A stretch of 64,000 nt of DNA from Streptococcus sanguinis SK355 (lineage in GTDB: Bacteria > Bacillota > Bacilli > Lactobacillales > Streptococcaceae). The notes under the pieces were generated by a model. That model was given only the letters and a program-made list of their open reading frames with translations. It ran no database searches and was not told the origin of the DNA. Both the position numbers and the translations under genes were made by a program. Of this stretch, positions 10,099 to 18,454 are shown piece by piece; the first letter of the stretch is position 1, and every line of letters starts with the position of its first letter. The stretch covers positions 2,097,939-2,161,938 of the forward strand of contig NZ_GL890993.1 of the NCBI RefSeq assembly GCF_000212855.1. Reading direction: 5' to 3'.

Positions 10099-10206
10099 AT
10101 GAGTAAAACGAAAAAGCTTCTTGCAGCCTTGGGCATCCTTTTCTTTAATATTTTTGGTCTTATCGCCTTCATCATCTTGCTCATCAGAAGCAAGAAACGG
10201 AAATAA
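10099..10206 (+). CDS. Small single-pass membrane peptide
   Basis: This 35-residue ORF reads MSKTKKLLAALGILFF, then a hydrophobic core and a C-terminal RSKKRK tail. It has one membrane helix (about residues 8-29) flanked by basic residues. CGAGG precedes the ATG, and an extended -10-like TGATATGAT lies about 40 bases upstream. No function is known to me. It is 103 bp upstream of bioY, which has its own promoter. Confidence 0.6.
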   Translation: MSKTKKLLAALGILFFNIFGLIAFIILLIRSKKRK

Positions 10207-10246
10207 GAATTTATCTGTCTAATTGTCTCGTCCGATTAAGAAGGGC

Positions 10247-10275
10247 TTGACTTTTTTTTATTTAGCTTTTAAAAT
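10247..10275 (+). promoter_or_regulatory. Promoter of bioY
   Basis: TTGACT (10247-10252) and TAAAAT (10270-10275) are separated by 17 bp. The predicted start near 10282 leaves a leader of about 28 nt with the AAGAGG ribosome site. Confidence 0.6.
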
Positions 10276-10306
10276 AGTTACCATAAAAATAAAAAGAGGT
10301 TTACTG
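10275..10306 (+). promoter_or_regulatory. Candidate biotin-repressor (BirA-type) operator
   Basis: GTTACC (10277-10282) and GTTTAC (10299-10304) are 16 bp apart, each one mismatch from the GTTAAC half-sites of Firmicute BirA boxes. The site covers the predicted transcription start and the ribosome-binding site of bioY. The match is imperfect, so this is inference. Confidence 0.35.
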
Positions 10307-10309
10307 TTT

Positions 10310-10855
10310 ATGAACAAGAACAAAGCATTTCTTCTTGCCCTCCCAGCTATCGGAGCTGCCTTCCTAGCTGTCCTGTCCCAATTAACTATCTCCATTGGCC
10401 CTGTTCCCATTACTCTGCAGACTTTTGCTGTCGGTTTGATTGCAACGATTTTCAAACCTCGCGAAGCGGTTTTGTCAGTCTTTATTTATCTGCTGCTGGG
10501 AGCTATTGGCCTGCCGGTCTTTGCTGGAGGAAGTGGTGGTTTTCAGGCTCTCTTTGGCCCAAGCGCCGGATATCTCTGGTTCTACTTACTCTTTGCATTT
10601 GTGACATCCAGTCTGACCCATAAGGACAGTCCTTTCTATATGATTTTTATAGCCAATGTATTGGGTGATGCTCTCGTCTTTGTCGGCGGTATCCTAGGAC
10701 TGCATTTCTTGGGAGGACTTGATTTCTCTAAGTCAATCGCGGTTGGCCTAACTCCTTTTATCCTGCCAGACTTGCTAAAAATGGTTGCCATCACCATTAT
10801 CAGCATCCCTATTTTTAAGAGTCTAAAATTCCATTCCTACTTTTCAGAGAAATAG
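10310..10855 (+). CDS. bioY: Biotin transporter substrate-binding subunit BioY
   Basis: This 181-residue integral membrane protein is the S-component that captures biotin for an energy-coupling factor (ECF) transporter. It has about six hydrophobic helices and the family motif GLPVFAGGSGGF followed by GPSAGY. The ATG at 10310 follows AAGAGG; an upstream in-frame start overlaps the promoter. The shared ECF ATPases and T-subunit are not in the window, nor are biotin synthesis genes. This fits a biotin auxotroph that salvages the vitamin. Confidence 0.92.
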   Translation: MNKNKAFLLALPAIGAAFLAVLSQLTISIGPVPITLQTFAVGLIATIFKPREAVLSVFIYLLLGAIGLPVFAGGSGGFQALFGPSAGYLWFYLLFAFVTSSLTHKDSPFYMIFIANVLGDALVFVGGILGLHFLGGLDFSKSIAVGLTPFILPDLLKMVAITIISIPIFKSLKFHSYFSEK

Positions 10856-10888
10856 AAAAAACTGATAGAGCTTTCTCTATCAGTTTTT
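10856..10888. terminator. Bidirectional terminator between bioY and ydbC
   Basis: A 13-bp stem (AAACTGATAGAG / CTCTATCAGTTT) has a short loop, an A run on one side and a T run on the other. It overlaps the last codons of the minus-strand ydbC-like gene, so it serves both convergent genes. Confidence 0.88.
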
Positions 10889-11092
10889 AAATGCATCCAC
10901 GAGAACTTGAAATTCTTCATTAGAAAGTGTAATTCCCTTGCCCATTTTGCTGTGGTCTGGACTCCAAGTCCGAATATCGTACTTAGCTGGTGCTCCGTTA
11001 AAGCTAACTCGGTTGAGTTCCTTGGTCCAGCCCTTGTCATTTTCAGACAGGACCAGAAGTTTTTCTTCGATTTCGAATGTAAATTCAGCCAT
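10880..11092 (-). CDS. YdbC-like PC4 single-stranded DNA-binding protein
   Basis: This 70-residue protein resembles the bacterial PC4/Sub1 fold family typified by lactococcal YdbC, which binds single-stranded DNA as a dimer. It shows the family pattern: an N-terminal beta sheet (FTFEIEEKLLVLSE), a WTKELNRVSFNG strand, KYDIRTWSPDHSKMGKGITLS and a C-terminal helix. The start at 11092 is preceded by GAGGTG. It is a single gene, convergent with bioY. The physiological role in streptococci is not established. Confidence 0.8.
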   Translation of the reverse strand: MAEFTFEIEEKLLVLSENDKGWTKELNRVSFNGAPAKYDIRTWSPDHSKMGKGITLSNEEFQVLVDAFKN

Positions 11093-11197
11093 ATTTCACC
11101 TCTTGTTTTATTTTCCAACTAATAATTCGTAAAAGAATTTACAATTTAGGGAATTTTGTTATATAATATATTGTAACAAGTTATGGAGATTTTAGCT

Positions 11198-11539
11198 ATG
11201 AAAAAATATCTCGAAATGATTTTACAAAGAGCCAACGAATTTATCAGTGGCAAAAAGAATGAACAGGGACCAGAGGACAGCGGCCGCATTCTGCGTACCA
11301 TTGAACTAGCTCTGCGAAAACAATCTGGTGTCCACGTTATCTTCCTGGATAAAAGCTTCACCGGCGATATTGTCAAATACGATCGCGAGCGCCTGCAGCT
11401 GATTATCAAGAATTTCAAGAAAAGTATGACCACTATTATCCGCGTGCAGGACATCAAGCGAATCAGTCTCGTACCCAATAATATCCGTGAAGCCCAAAAG
11501 AAAGACATTCGCATCACCAACCGTCGTTTCAAAAGATAA
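11198..11539 (+). CDS. Conserved hypothetical protein, possibly YolD-like
   Basis: This 113-residue soluble, basic protein contains a predicted small beta-barrel (GVHVIFLDKSFTGDIVKYD... then IIRVQDIKRISLV), reminiscent of YolD/Sm-like domains. An N-terminal helix precedes it. I start at 11198 because the GGAG ribosome site lies between the two candidate ATGs. The function is unknown and the YolD comparison is by pattern only. Confidence 0.6.
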   Translation: MKKYLEMILQRANEFISGKKNEQGPEDSGRILRTIELALRKQSGVHVIFLDKSFTGDIVKYDRERLQLIIKNFKKSMTTIIRVQDIKRISLVPNNIREAQKKDIRITNRRFKR

Positions 11540-11565
11540 CTCTTCTATCCAGCTGGATGGAAGAG

Positions 11566-11889
11566 TTATTTATTTGTCTGAAAATAAATTGATCGATGCT
11601 TCTTGCATCCTTGATTAAAAGGATGAGTACAGATAGGACAGGCATCCTCACAGCCAAGATATTGAGAAATAGTCAACTCGGTCCTGCAATAGCCACAGAG
11701 AACTACTCGATCTTCTGACCGACTCATGGGATAGGCCAGAAAAGCATGGTCTTCGTAGCGGTCATGACAGAGAAAGCACGGATAATATTTCTGACAAACA
11801 AAGCACTTAAGGGCTATGATATCTCTCTCACTGTGATAATGCTGGCAGCGAGTCTCCTCATCAAGAATATCTCCGTAAACCTGAATCAT
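11566..11889 (-). CDS. CHY zinc finger protein
   Basis: This 107-residue protein is built around cysteine/histidine pairs: CQHYHSERD, CFVCQKYYPCFLCHD, CGYCR, CPICTHPFNQGCKKH. That is the CHY-type zinc finger layout, binding several zinc ions. The ATG at 11889 follows GAGAGG; an upstream Met lacks a ribosome site. Its cellular role is not known; in eukaryotes such domains occur in ubiquitin ligases. Confidence 0.85.
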   Translation of the reverse strand: MIQVYGDILDEETRCQHYHSERDIIALKCFVCQKYYPCFLCHDRYEDHAFLAYPMSRSEDRVVLCGYCRTELTISQYLGCEDACPICTHPFNQGCKKHRSIYFQTNK

Positions 11890-11956
11890 GCTATTTCCTC
11901 TCTGAAAACCTGTATTCATAAAAATAGCTTTTAAAAAGCCGCCTATGAATAAAAGA

Positions 11957-13246
11957 TTAAGCCCGGACGGTCACGCTAGTGCCATCTTCCTTATAAAGAT
12001 TAATCAAACCTTCCTTACGAGCCCGCACCATATCGCCAGCCTCTACGGGCTGCTCCAAGTGAATGGTCAGGAGTTCCATCGGATTAGGAGCCCGATCAAT
12101 TTTGTTACCATCAGCATCTCGGAGGTCTGTGATAAAGGTTTCAAAATGACGGAAGCCTGGTCCGTAAAACTCAACTTGATCCCCTTCATGGATAACGTTA
12201 CGCTGACGAATAGTCGCTGTCTGACTGTCTGCGTCATAGGCTACTACTTCTGCTACAAATTTGTATTCTGGAATCTTGCGTCGCGCTCCGAACAGCTGCT
12301 CATTTTCAGTTGGAGTATGATAGTAGAATCCTGTGGCCAATTCGCGTTGAGCAACTTTCCACATCTCATCGACCAAATCCTGCTTGATAGCTTCGAACTT
12401 TTCAGGACTTTCTAGATAAGCATTCACAGCTGCTTTATAGCAGTTAGTCACCGTAGAAACGTAATGAATGGACTTCATCCGTCCCTCAATCTTCAAGCTA
12501 TCCACCCCATTTTCAATCATGTCTGGTATACGGTCAATCATGGACATATCAACTGCGGACATAGAAAATTCTTCTGGAACTTCACCCTTCAAGCTCTTAC
12601 GTTCTTGTCCGAAAGGCATGTCGTAGAGGTCGTATTTCCAACGACAGGATTGCGAGCAGCCTCCTCGATTGGCATCGCGCATACTCATGTGGTTGGACAG
12701 TGTACAGCGGCCAGAGTAAGAAATACACATGGCTCCATGAACAAAGGCTTCTATTTCAACGTCAGTCCGTCGGCGAATTTCAGCCAGCTCAGCCATAGAA
12801 ACTTCGCGGGCTAGGACAACTCGAGTCAGTCCTAAATTTTTCCAGAACTCCAGCGTTTCATAGTTGGTCGCACTAGCCTGAGTTGACAGGTGGATTTCCA
12901 GACCTGGTGCTTCTGATGCTGCAATAGCAATCAAAGCTGGATCTGAAACAATGACAGCCGCAATCCCGATGTCCCGCAAACGGCGGAACCACTCACCAGC
13001 TCCCTCTTCATTGCCCTCGTGCATGACCATATTGGCCGCGACATAGACCTTAGCACCATAACTAGCCGCAAACTGAACCCCTTCTTCCATCTGTTCAAAG
13101 GTAAAGTTCCCAGCCCGGCTGCGCAGACCATAGGCCTGTCCGCCAATAAAAACAGCATCTGCTCCATATCGAACAGCTACTTTTAGCTTTTCCAAAGTAC
13201 CAGCAGGTGATAACACCTCTGGTCGTTTCAACTTTCTTGCCATCAT
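11957..13246 (-). CDS. trhP: U32 family protein, tRNA hydroxylation (TrhP-type)
   Basis: This 429-residue protein is of the U32 'peptidase' family whose members (TrhP/YrrO) are needed for prephenate-dependent 5-hydroxyuridine formation at tRNA position 34. The U32 signature EAFVHGAMCISYSGRCTLS spans about 166-184. Additional cysteines at about 197 and 201 complete a likely iron-sulfur site. A C-terminal beta-barrel domain follows residue 330. Either of the two initial Met codons could start it. A shorter paralogue lies upstream, separated by a terminator, so each has its own transcript. Confidence 0.85.
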   Translation of the reverse strand: MMARKLKRPEVLSPAGTLEKLKVAVRYGADAVFIGGQAYGLRSRAGNFTFEQMEEGVQFAASYGAKVYVAANMVMHEGNEEGAGEWFRRLRDIGIAAVIVSDPALIAIAASEAPGLEIHLSTQASATNYETLEFWKNLGLTRVVLAREVSMAELAEIRRRTDVEIEAFVHGAMCISYSGRCTLSNHMSMRDANRGGCSQSCRWKYDLYDMPFGQERKSLKGEVPEEFSMSAVDMSMIDRIPDMIENGVDSLKIEGRMKSIHYVSTVTNCYKAAVNAYLESPEKFEAIKQDLVDEMWKVAQRELATGFYYHTPTENEQLFGARRKIPEYKFVAEVVAYDADSQTATIRQRNVIHEGDQVEFYGPGFRHFETFITDLRDADGNKIDRAPNPMELLTIHLEQPVEAGDMVRARKEGLINLYKEDGTSVTVRA

Positions 13247-13434
13247 TTTCTCCTATTTGCAATATAAAAGTGTTGATGTCTAATCCTTATTATTTTATAG
13301 TAATTTACCCCTAAAAGCAAGGTCCTTTGAATTATTTTCACAATTCTAATTTTCGGATTTTTTCGAATTAATTCAAAAAATAGTTTGAAACATATATTTT
13401 TTAGTTCTATTTTATAAATATCAATTTTGTGCTC

Positions 13435-13459
13435 AAAAAGAACTCCTAAAAGGAGTTCT
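13435..13459 (-). terminator. Terminator after the short U32 gene
   Basis: An 8-bp perfect stem (AGAACTCC / GGAGTTCT) with a 5-base loop is followed by TTTTT on the minus strand, just after the stop of the 309-residue U32 gene. Confidence 0.8.
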
Positions 13460-13470
13460 AATTTCGATAT

Positions 13471-14400
13471 TTATTTTACCATATCAGGATCATAGTCATA
13501 AAATCCTGTATCGAGAAAACGATTTTTCGGATGCAGTTTATGAATCGCCTCATCCAGCACAAAGGCTTGATCTGAGCTAAACTTGCCTGCTTCAATCAAA
13601 TCTCTTGCCTCTACAAAAATCTTAGCAATCTCAACAAAGTTGTGACCAGGTGTGTAGAGCCCTTCCAACTTCCAGTGGCAGAATCCATGGTCAACCAATT
13701 CTATTAGCTTGGTCATCAAATCCAAGTCATTATTGGCAAAAATATGAGTACCATGATTGTCCTCAAAAATCGAATAATGGCTCTGCGGGTCACTAGGTTC
13801 CGCCAGAAAGAGATCCCGTTCTCTAGTCTTCTCATCATCAATATGAGTAAAGTTGTAGTAATTTTGCAAGAGAGGACGCTTGGAGTGATGGATAACACTG
13901 GCCCCATAAACTAAGACTTCAGCAGGAATTTCCAGAATCTCTGGCATCTTAAAAAGCTCAGCAGAAGGAATCTCACGCGCCAAGACAGCTTCTGAAACAC
14001 CAGCGTTCTTAGCCCAAAAATTAATCTGACGGCTGCTGGTAACCATGGTCGAAGCGTCGTAAATGGTTTTTAATTTGTAGCCATCTCGCTGCAGCACATA
14101 GAAAACACCAGCATCGCCAACGGTAATATAATCTGCCCCAATCTCCTGAAGAAAATCAAGATAGGGCTTGATCTTATCCATCATTTCTTGATGCATGAGA
14201 GCGTTCACCGCAACGGTCAACTCTTTTCCTGCTTGGTGAACCAAATCAGAAATTCGATTTAATTCGTTTGAACTAAAATTATGAGGTAAACGAAGGCCAT
14301 AATTTTTCTCGCCAACATAAATTCGATCGACATTTGCCTCCAAAAGTTCCTCAACTTGCTCTATACTTTCAGCTGTTGCTGTAATAATTATCTTTTTCAT
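13471..14400 (-). CDS. U32 family protein, short YrrN-like paralogue
   Basis: This 309-residue protein aligns in layout with B. subtilis YrrN, the partner of YrrO in tRNA wobble uridine hydroxylation. The family region reads EVLVYGASVIHHSKRPLL, so the cysteines of the canonical U32 signature are absent and an Fe-S cluster is unlikely. I start at MKKIIITATAES (14400). An extended -10, TGCTATAAT, lies six bases before this ATG, with no ribosome site, which points to a leaderless mRNA. An alternative start at 14442 lies upstream of that promoter and also lacks a ribosome site. Confidence 0.82.
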   Translation of the reverse strand: MKKIIITATAESIEQVEELLEANVDRIYVGEKNYGLRLPHNFSSNELNRISDLVHQAGKELTVAVNALMHQEMMDKIKPYLDFLQEIGADYITVGDAGVFYVLQRDGYKLKTIYDASTMVTSSRQINFWAKNAGVSEAVLAREIPSAELFKMPEILEIPAEVLVYGASVIHHSKRPLLQNYYNFTHIDDEKTRERDLFLAEPSDPQSHYSIFEDNHGTHIFANNDLDLMTKLIELVDHGFCHWKLEGLYTPGHNFVEIAKIFVEARDLIEAGKFSSDQAFVLDEAIHKLHPKNRFLDTGFYDYDPDMVK

Positions 14401-14406
14401 AAAACC

Positions 14407-14415
14407 ATTATAGCA
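14407..14415 (-). promoter_or_regulatory. Extended -10 promoter of a probably leaderless mRNA
   Basis: TGCTATAAT (TATAAT at 14412-14407) ends six bases before the ATG at 14400. Initiation seven bases after the -10 would fall on the A of the start codon. No good -35 is present, as is usual for extended -10 promoters. Confidence 0.55.
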
Positions 14416-14530
14416 AAAAAATATAAAGGAGTGGTTCTTCATTCGAATTTATTCGTTTTGTAACGTTTTTGTAATATATAAAACTGCAAAAAAATGGTAG
14501 AATTAGAGGGTACTGTAAGGAGAGAGAATT

Positions 14531-14833
14531 ATGCATGTAAGAAAATACCAACAATATGATGACCCAACTGACTACTACTACCAAGAAATTGAATCTGAAC
14601 AAACACCACTCTATCAAGAGTACTTGCCTGAAGCAGAAACATCACCAAGATTAAGCGAACTCTTTTTCTTCTTGAATATTGCTGTTTTCTGTGTCTTGAC
14701 AGTTTTGTTTAGCTTTGTATTTTTGAGCTTAAAAATGAATACATTTATGTCTTTCGCTTTGGCCATTGCTTCCAGCCTGATTAGCATCCAATCTTATCGC
14801 CTGTTCGCAAAGAAACACCAAACTAACAAATAA
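14531..14833 (+). CDS. Small two-helix membrane protein
   Basis: This is a 100-residue hypothetical protein. A polar, Tyr/Glu-rich N-terminal half (about 1-42) precedes two hydrophobic helices (about 43-67 and 72-92) and a basic tail. AAGGAGAG lies before the ATG. It is divergent from the short U32 gene and ends at a terminator. I do not recognise a family; both termini are probably cytosolic. Confidence 0.7.
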   Translation: MHVRKYQQYDDPTDYYYQEIESEQTPLYQEYLPEAETSPRLSELFFFLNIAVFCVLTVLFSFVFLSLKMNTFMSFALAIASSLISIQSYRLFAKKHQTNK

Positions 14834-14875
14834 ACCAACCTTGTGATTCTACGATTTTAAAATATAAGAAAAAAC

Positions 14876-14904
14876 CGAAGACACCTTATGTCCTCGTTTT
14901 TTTC
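14876..14904 (+). terminator. Terminator after the two-helix membrane protein gene
   Basis: The stem CGAAGACA / TGTCCTCG has one mismatch and is followed by TTTTTTT on the plus strand. Confidence 0.65.
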
Positions 14905-14912
14905 ATTCTAGC

Positions 14913-14952
14913 AAACAAAGAAGCTTAGCAAAATTGCTAGGCTTCTTTGTTT
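14913..14952 (-). terminator. Terminator of the hprK-lgt operon
   Basis: A long stem of about 17 bp (AAACAAAGAAGCTTAGCA / TGCTAGGCTTCTTTGTTT) has a 4-base loop, at the 3' end of the YtxH gene. Its symmetry allows it to work in both directions. Confidence 0.85.
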
Positions 14953-15434
14953 TATTTTTCTTCTTGATTATCAGTTTCAGCAGTCTTTTCTTCTTGACCT
15001 TCTGTCGCTTCTGCTCCGAAGTCAATGATGATTTCTTCTGAAGGTTCCTCTTCTTCCTCTTGGAAGATCACAGGCTCTTCCTCTGCAAAGCTGCTTTCTT
15101 CTTTATCAAATTTTTCTTTGATTTCGTTAAACTTATCTTGTGAGTAGTCAACGACTGATTTTGTCGTTTCTTTGACAGATTCAAGAACTGTTTCTGTCGT
15201 GATTTCGCCTTTCTCAACCTTTTCTTTGGTCTGTTGAATTGCGCTAACAGCTTGATTTGAAAAGTCTTTAGCAGACTGAACGACAGCTTCATGAATATCG
15301 TCAGGATTTTCTTGGTAATCCTTAACAAACTCCCGAACCTTGTCTGTCGTTTCCTTTCCTTTCTTACTGGTCAGGAAATAGGCAGCAGCTGCACCTGTAA
15401 TGGCACCCAATAACAGTGATGAAAATTTTCCCAT
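14952..15434 (-). CDS. YtxH domain protein
   Basis: This 160-residue protein has one N-terminal hydrophobic segment (about 5-21), then SKKGKETTDKVREF and an amphipathic helix typical of the YtxH family. A very acidic C-terminal tail (Glu runs, about 110-160) follows. YtxH proteins are linked to general stress in bacilli, but their activity is unknown. It is last in the hprK-lgt-DUF948-YtxH cluster, 15 bp after the DUF948 gene. Confidence 0.82.
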   Translation of the reverse strand: MGKFSSLLLGAITGAAAAYFLTSKKGKETTDKVREFVKDYQENPDDIHEAVVQSAKDFSNQAVSAIQQTKEKVEKGEITTETVLESVKETTKSVVDYSQDKFNEIKEKFDKEESSFAEEEPVIFQEEEEEPSEEIIIDFGAEATEGQEEKTAETDNQEEK

Positions 15435-15449
15435 GGTAGACCTTCTTTC

Positions 15450-15848
15450 TTATTTTTTAAACAATTTTGAAGCAAAACGCAAAGCAGATAAACCAGCTGT
15501 AGTTTTGACGGTTCCCTTACCAGCAGACACTGCTTTTTTACTCAGTGTACGCGCCTGATCGTTTAAATCTGAAACGGACTCAGACAGGTCCGCAACAGCT
15601 GTAAACAAAGGATCAATGGTTGCGACTTTTTGATTGATGTCGTCAGTTAAGACATTGACCTTGGCCAGTAAATCATTGGTTTGGTGAAGGGTCACGTTGA
15701 CATCAGAAGTCAAGACCTTGATAGTATTTTCTGTTTCATCTAGCATCTTACCAGCTTTCTCGCCCAGATTTTTGACAGTAATCGTCAAGTAAATCACGAA
15801 GATAATGAGGGCTAGCGCCAGTAAAGCATAAGCAATTTCAATTATCAT
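15450..15848 (-). CDS. DUF948 domain protein
   Basis: This 132-residue protein has an N-terminal membrane helix (about 3-24) and a long heptad-rich helix containing VNVTLHQTNDLLAKVNVLTDDINQ, characteristic of DUF948. GGAGAG is well placed before the ATG. It lies between lgt and the YtxH gene, a pairing common in streptococci and suggesting a shared envelope or stress role. Confidence 0.82.
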   Translation of the reverse strand: MIIEIAYALLALALIIFVIYLTITVKNLGEKAGKMLDETENTIKVLTSDVNVTLHQTNDLLAKVNVLTDDINQKVATIDPLFTAVADLSESVSDLNDQARTLSKKAVSAGKGTVKTTAGLSALRFASKLFKK

Positions 15849-15905
15849 ATTTCTCTCCTTTCATTGCAGACATCTCTTACAAGAGTCAGCGGCTCTAAGC
15901 ATTTC

Positions 15906-16691
15906 TTATTCTTGATAATAAGGAGCTTGCTTTTTTCTTTGGTAAATGATAATGCCAATTCCGACAAAAATAAGAATCAGCGACAGCCATTGGGAAACAC
16001 GCAGACCAGCAAACATGAGACTGTCCGTCCGCATACCCTCAATAATCATCCGACCAAATCCATACCAGATTAGATAGAAGGCGGCGATTTCTCCCTGTCT
16101 CAGCAACTTAGGCCGACGGCGTAGAACAATAATCACGATAAAACCAAGTAGGTTCCATAGAGATTCATAGAGGAAAGTTGGCTGTCTGTAACTGCCTTCG
16201 ATATACATATTCTCACGAATAAAGCTTGGTAGGTAGTTCAAACTCTTAACTGCCGCACCATAGGCCTCATGGTTGGCAAAATTTCCCCAGCGTCCAATAC
16301 TCTGGGCAATCATCACACTTGGTGCTGCGATATCTAGAAAATCAACCGGATGAATCAGCCTTCTCCGACAGAAAAAGTAGAGAACAATGGCACCAGCTAT
16401 CAGCCCGCCGTAAATGGCAATACCTGCTATTCCGCCATTCCAGAAATCAATGATTTTTATCAGATTCTTACCGTAATAATCCCATTCGAAGGCCACGTAA
16501 TAAAGCCGGGCACCAACGATAGCTACGGGAAAAGCCACTAGGATAAAATCCAAAATATCATCAGGAATAATCTTCCGACGCGGAGCTTCTTTCATGGCAA
16601 GATAAACGGCTAAAACTAAGCCCGTGACAATACAGATGGCATACCAGCGAATACTGATAGGCCCTAGTTGGATAGCTACTGGATCAATCAT
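15906..16691 (-). CDS. lgt: Prolipoprotein diacylglyceryl transferase
   Basis: This 261-residue, roughly seven-helix membrane enzyme attaches diacylglycerol from phosphatidylglycerol to the lipobox cysteine of prelipoproteins. Conserved features are [12 protein letters not shown] near residue 87 and the Lgt signature [13 protein letters not shown] near 132. It starts inside the hprK 3' end (8-bp overlap). Substrates in this window would include the iron-binding lipoprotein at 52474 and the lipoprotein at 39353. Confidence 0.96.
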   Translation of the reverse strand: MIDPVAIQLGPISIRWYAICIVTGLVLAVYLAMKEAPRRKIIPDDILDFILVAFPVAIVGARLYYVAFEWDYYGKNLIKIIDFWNGGIAGIAIYGGLIAGAIVLYFFCRRRLIHPVDFLDIAAPSVMIAQSIGRWGNFANHEAYGAAVKSLNYLPSFIRENMYIEGSYRQPTFLYESLWNLLGFIVIIVLRRRPKLLRQGEIAAFYLIWYGFGRMIIEGMRTDSLMFAGLRVSQWLSLILIFVGIGIIIYQRKKQAPYYQE

Positions 16692-17619
16692 GTTTCACCT
16701 CATTCCGGCTAATTAAATCGGTGAGGCGCTCTTCAAAGATCTTAGTAGCATCATAGCCCATTTGCTTAGCTCGATAGTTCATCGCTGCAGCCTCAATCAC
16801 GACTGAGATATTGCGACCAGTCTTTACAGGAATCCGAATACGTGGAATTCTAACACCGGCAACCTCCAGCTCCTCTGTATCATTACCTAGACGGTCAAAA
16901 GTTTTTTGAGTATCGTAATTCTCCAAATAGACAGCTATCTGAACTTGAGAAGAATCTTTGACTGCACTGGCTCCGTATAAGCTCATGACATCAATGATAC
17001 CAACACCACGAATTTCTAATAGATGTCGCAAGATTTCAGCCGGCTCTCCCCAAAGGGTCACTTCATCCTTAGCATAGATATCCACTCGATCGTCCGCAAC
17101 CAAACGATGGCCACGCTTAACCAATTCAAGTCCTGTCTCACTTTTACCAATTCCACTGTCCCCTTGGATGAGAACTCCCATGCCATAGATATCCATCAGG
17201 ACCCCATGAACACTGGTTCTCTCAGCCAGCCGAGAATCAAGATAACTGGAAATTTCTCCAGACAAGCGGCTAGTAGAGGCTTTGCTTCTAAGAATAGCAA
17301 CCTGCTTCTCATCAGCCGCATCAATCATTTCTTTAGGAATCTCTAAATTTCGAGCAATGATAACCACCGGCGTCTCAGGCTGGAACATTTTCAGCAGTAC
17401 TTGATGGCGATTATGAGAGCTCATCTTCATCAGATAAGACCACTCTTTCATCCCAATCAGCTGTATCCGCTCGGGTGTATAAAAATCAAAATATCCAGTC
17501 ATTTCAAGTCCAGGCCGAGAAATATCTGAAGTTTTAATTTCTTTCTCCAGTAAAACTTTATCTCCGTACTCCTGAGACAGACGAGACATTTTTAAGAGGT
17601 CTTTGACCTTTACTGACAT
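16684..17619 (-). CDS. hprK: HPr kinase/phosphorylase
   Basis: This 311-residue bifunctional enzyme phosphorylates Ser46 of HPr or removes the phosphate, setting carbon catabolite control. Conserved His138 (HGV) precedes Walker A GDSGIGKS at 153-160, and the C-terminal HprK signature follows near 200-215. GGGAGAA precedes the ATG. Its product P-Ser-HPr is the corepressor of CcpA, encoded at 47919. It is first in the operon with lgt. Confidence 0.96.
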   Translation of the reverse strand: MSVKVKDLLKMSRLSQEYGDKVLLEKEIKTSDISRPGLEMTGYFDFYTPERIQLIGMKEWSYLMKMSSHNRHQVLLKMFQPETPVVIIARNLEIPKEMIDAADEKQVAILRSKASTSRLSGEISSYLDSRLAERTSVHGVLMDIYGMGVLIQGDSGIGKSETGLELVKRGHRLVADDRVDIYAKDEVTLWGEPAEILRHLLEIRGVGIIDVMSLYGASAVKDSSQVQIAVYLENYDTQKTFDRLGNDTEELEVAGVRIPRIRIPVKTGRNISVVIEAAAMNYRAKQMGYDATKIFEERLTDLISRNEVKHD

Positions 17620-17757
17620 TGTCTTCTCCCTTCAAATTTGTCTGCTTCTATTATAGCAAATTTTTACCTCAAAAGAATCTTTAAGATTGATTTTAGGTCG
17701 AAAAAATATTTTGATTTAAATCAACTTTTTAGTAAAAATAGAAAAACAGCCATGGTC

Positions 17758-18249
17758 TTAGTCAAGCAGGCTGTTAAGAATCTTCTTTTGGTTATTAAAA
17801 CAAGGATGGTTTTCTACAAAATCTGGGACCTCTTTCAGAGGCAACCAGACATGGGCATCTGTTTCGCCTTCCTGATAGCGGACTTGACTCTTATCGCCAG
17901 ATACAACCACTTCAAAATAGTCGAAATGGCACTGATCTTTGATAGAGCACACCTGCTCCAAAAGTCTGATGCTGTCAGGAACCAAGCCTGTTTCTTCTTC
18001 TAATTCACGTAAGGCGGCTGTCAGACTATCCTCTCCAGCCAGCACACTGCCACCTGCTCCGAACTCATAATAGCCAGGATAAAGGCTTTTATTGGCTGAT
18101 CGCCGCATAAAGAGAATATCACCATCCTGGTGACGAACCAAGACATTAACACATAGATGAAACTGTCCTTCAGGAATTTTTTCTCCTCGAACCAGGAGAT
18201 GAGGGAGTTGATTTCGATTTAAGTCATAAGCATTCCAAATTTCTGCCAT
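17758..18249 (-). CDS. NUDIX hydrolase
   Basis: This 163-residue protein carries the Nudix box G-x5-E-x7-RELEEETG (about residues 69-91: GSVLAGE...RELEEETGL), the metal site for cleaving nucleoside diphosphate derivatives. The N-terminal layout WNAYDLNRN resembles the group related to isopentenyl-diphosphate isomerase and YfcD. The substrate is undetermined. It appears to be a single gene. Confidence 0.88.
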   Translation of the reverse strand: MAEIWNAYDLNRNQLPHLLVRGEKIPEGQFHLCVNVLVRHQDGDILFMRRSANKSLYPGYYEFGAGGSVLAGEDSLTAALRELEEETGLVPDSIRLLEQVCSIKDQCHFDYFEVVVSGDKSQVRYQEGETDAHVWLPLKEVPDFVENHPCFNNQKKILNSLLD

Positions 18250-18410
18250 ATTTCCTCCTTGGATGAATTACTAATATTTTAGTGGAGTTTTTAAGTGTAA
18301 ATTTACCTGGTTTTCTAGCCTGCTTCTTTTTGAAAGTTTATCTAAAAGAAGCAAGCAGAAAATTAATCAAGGCATAGAAAAGTCTTACCCCAACATTCCC
18401 GACTTCAAGT

Positions 18411-18440
18411 AAAAAATCGGGAGTGCATCCCGAAATTTTC
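18411..18440 (-). terminator. Terminator after the PspC-domain gene
   Basis: The stem TCGGGA / TCCCGA has a 5-base loop, with TTTTTT on the minus strand. It sits 15 bases past the stop codon of the PspC-domain gene. Confidence 0.75.
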
Positions 18441-18454
18441 TATCTTATTAAGAA

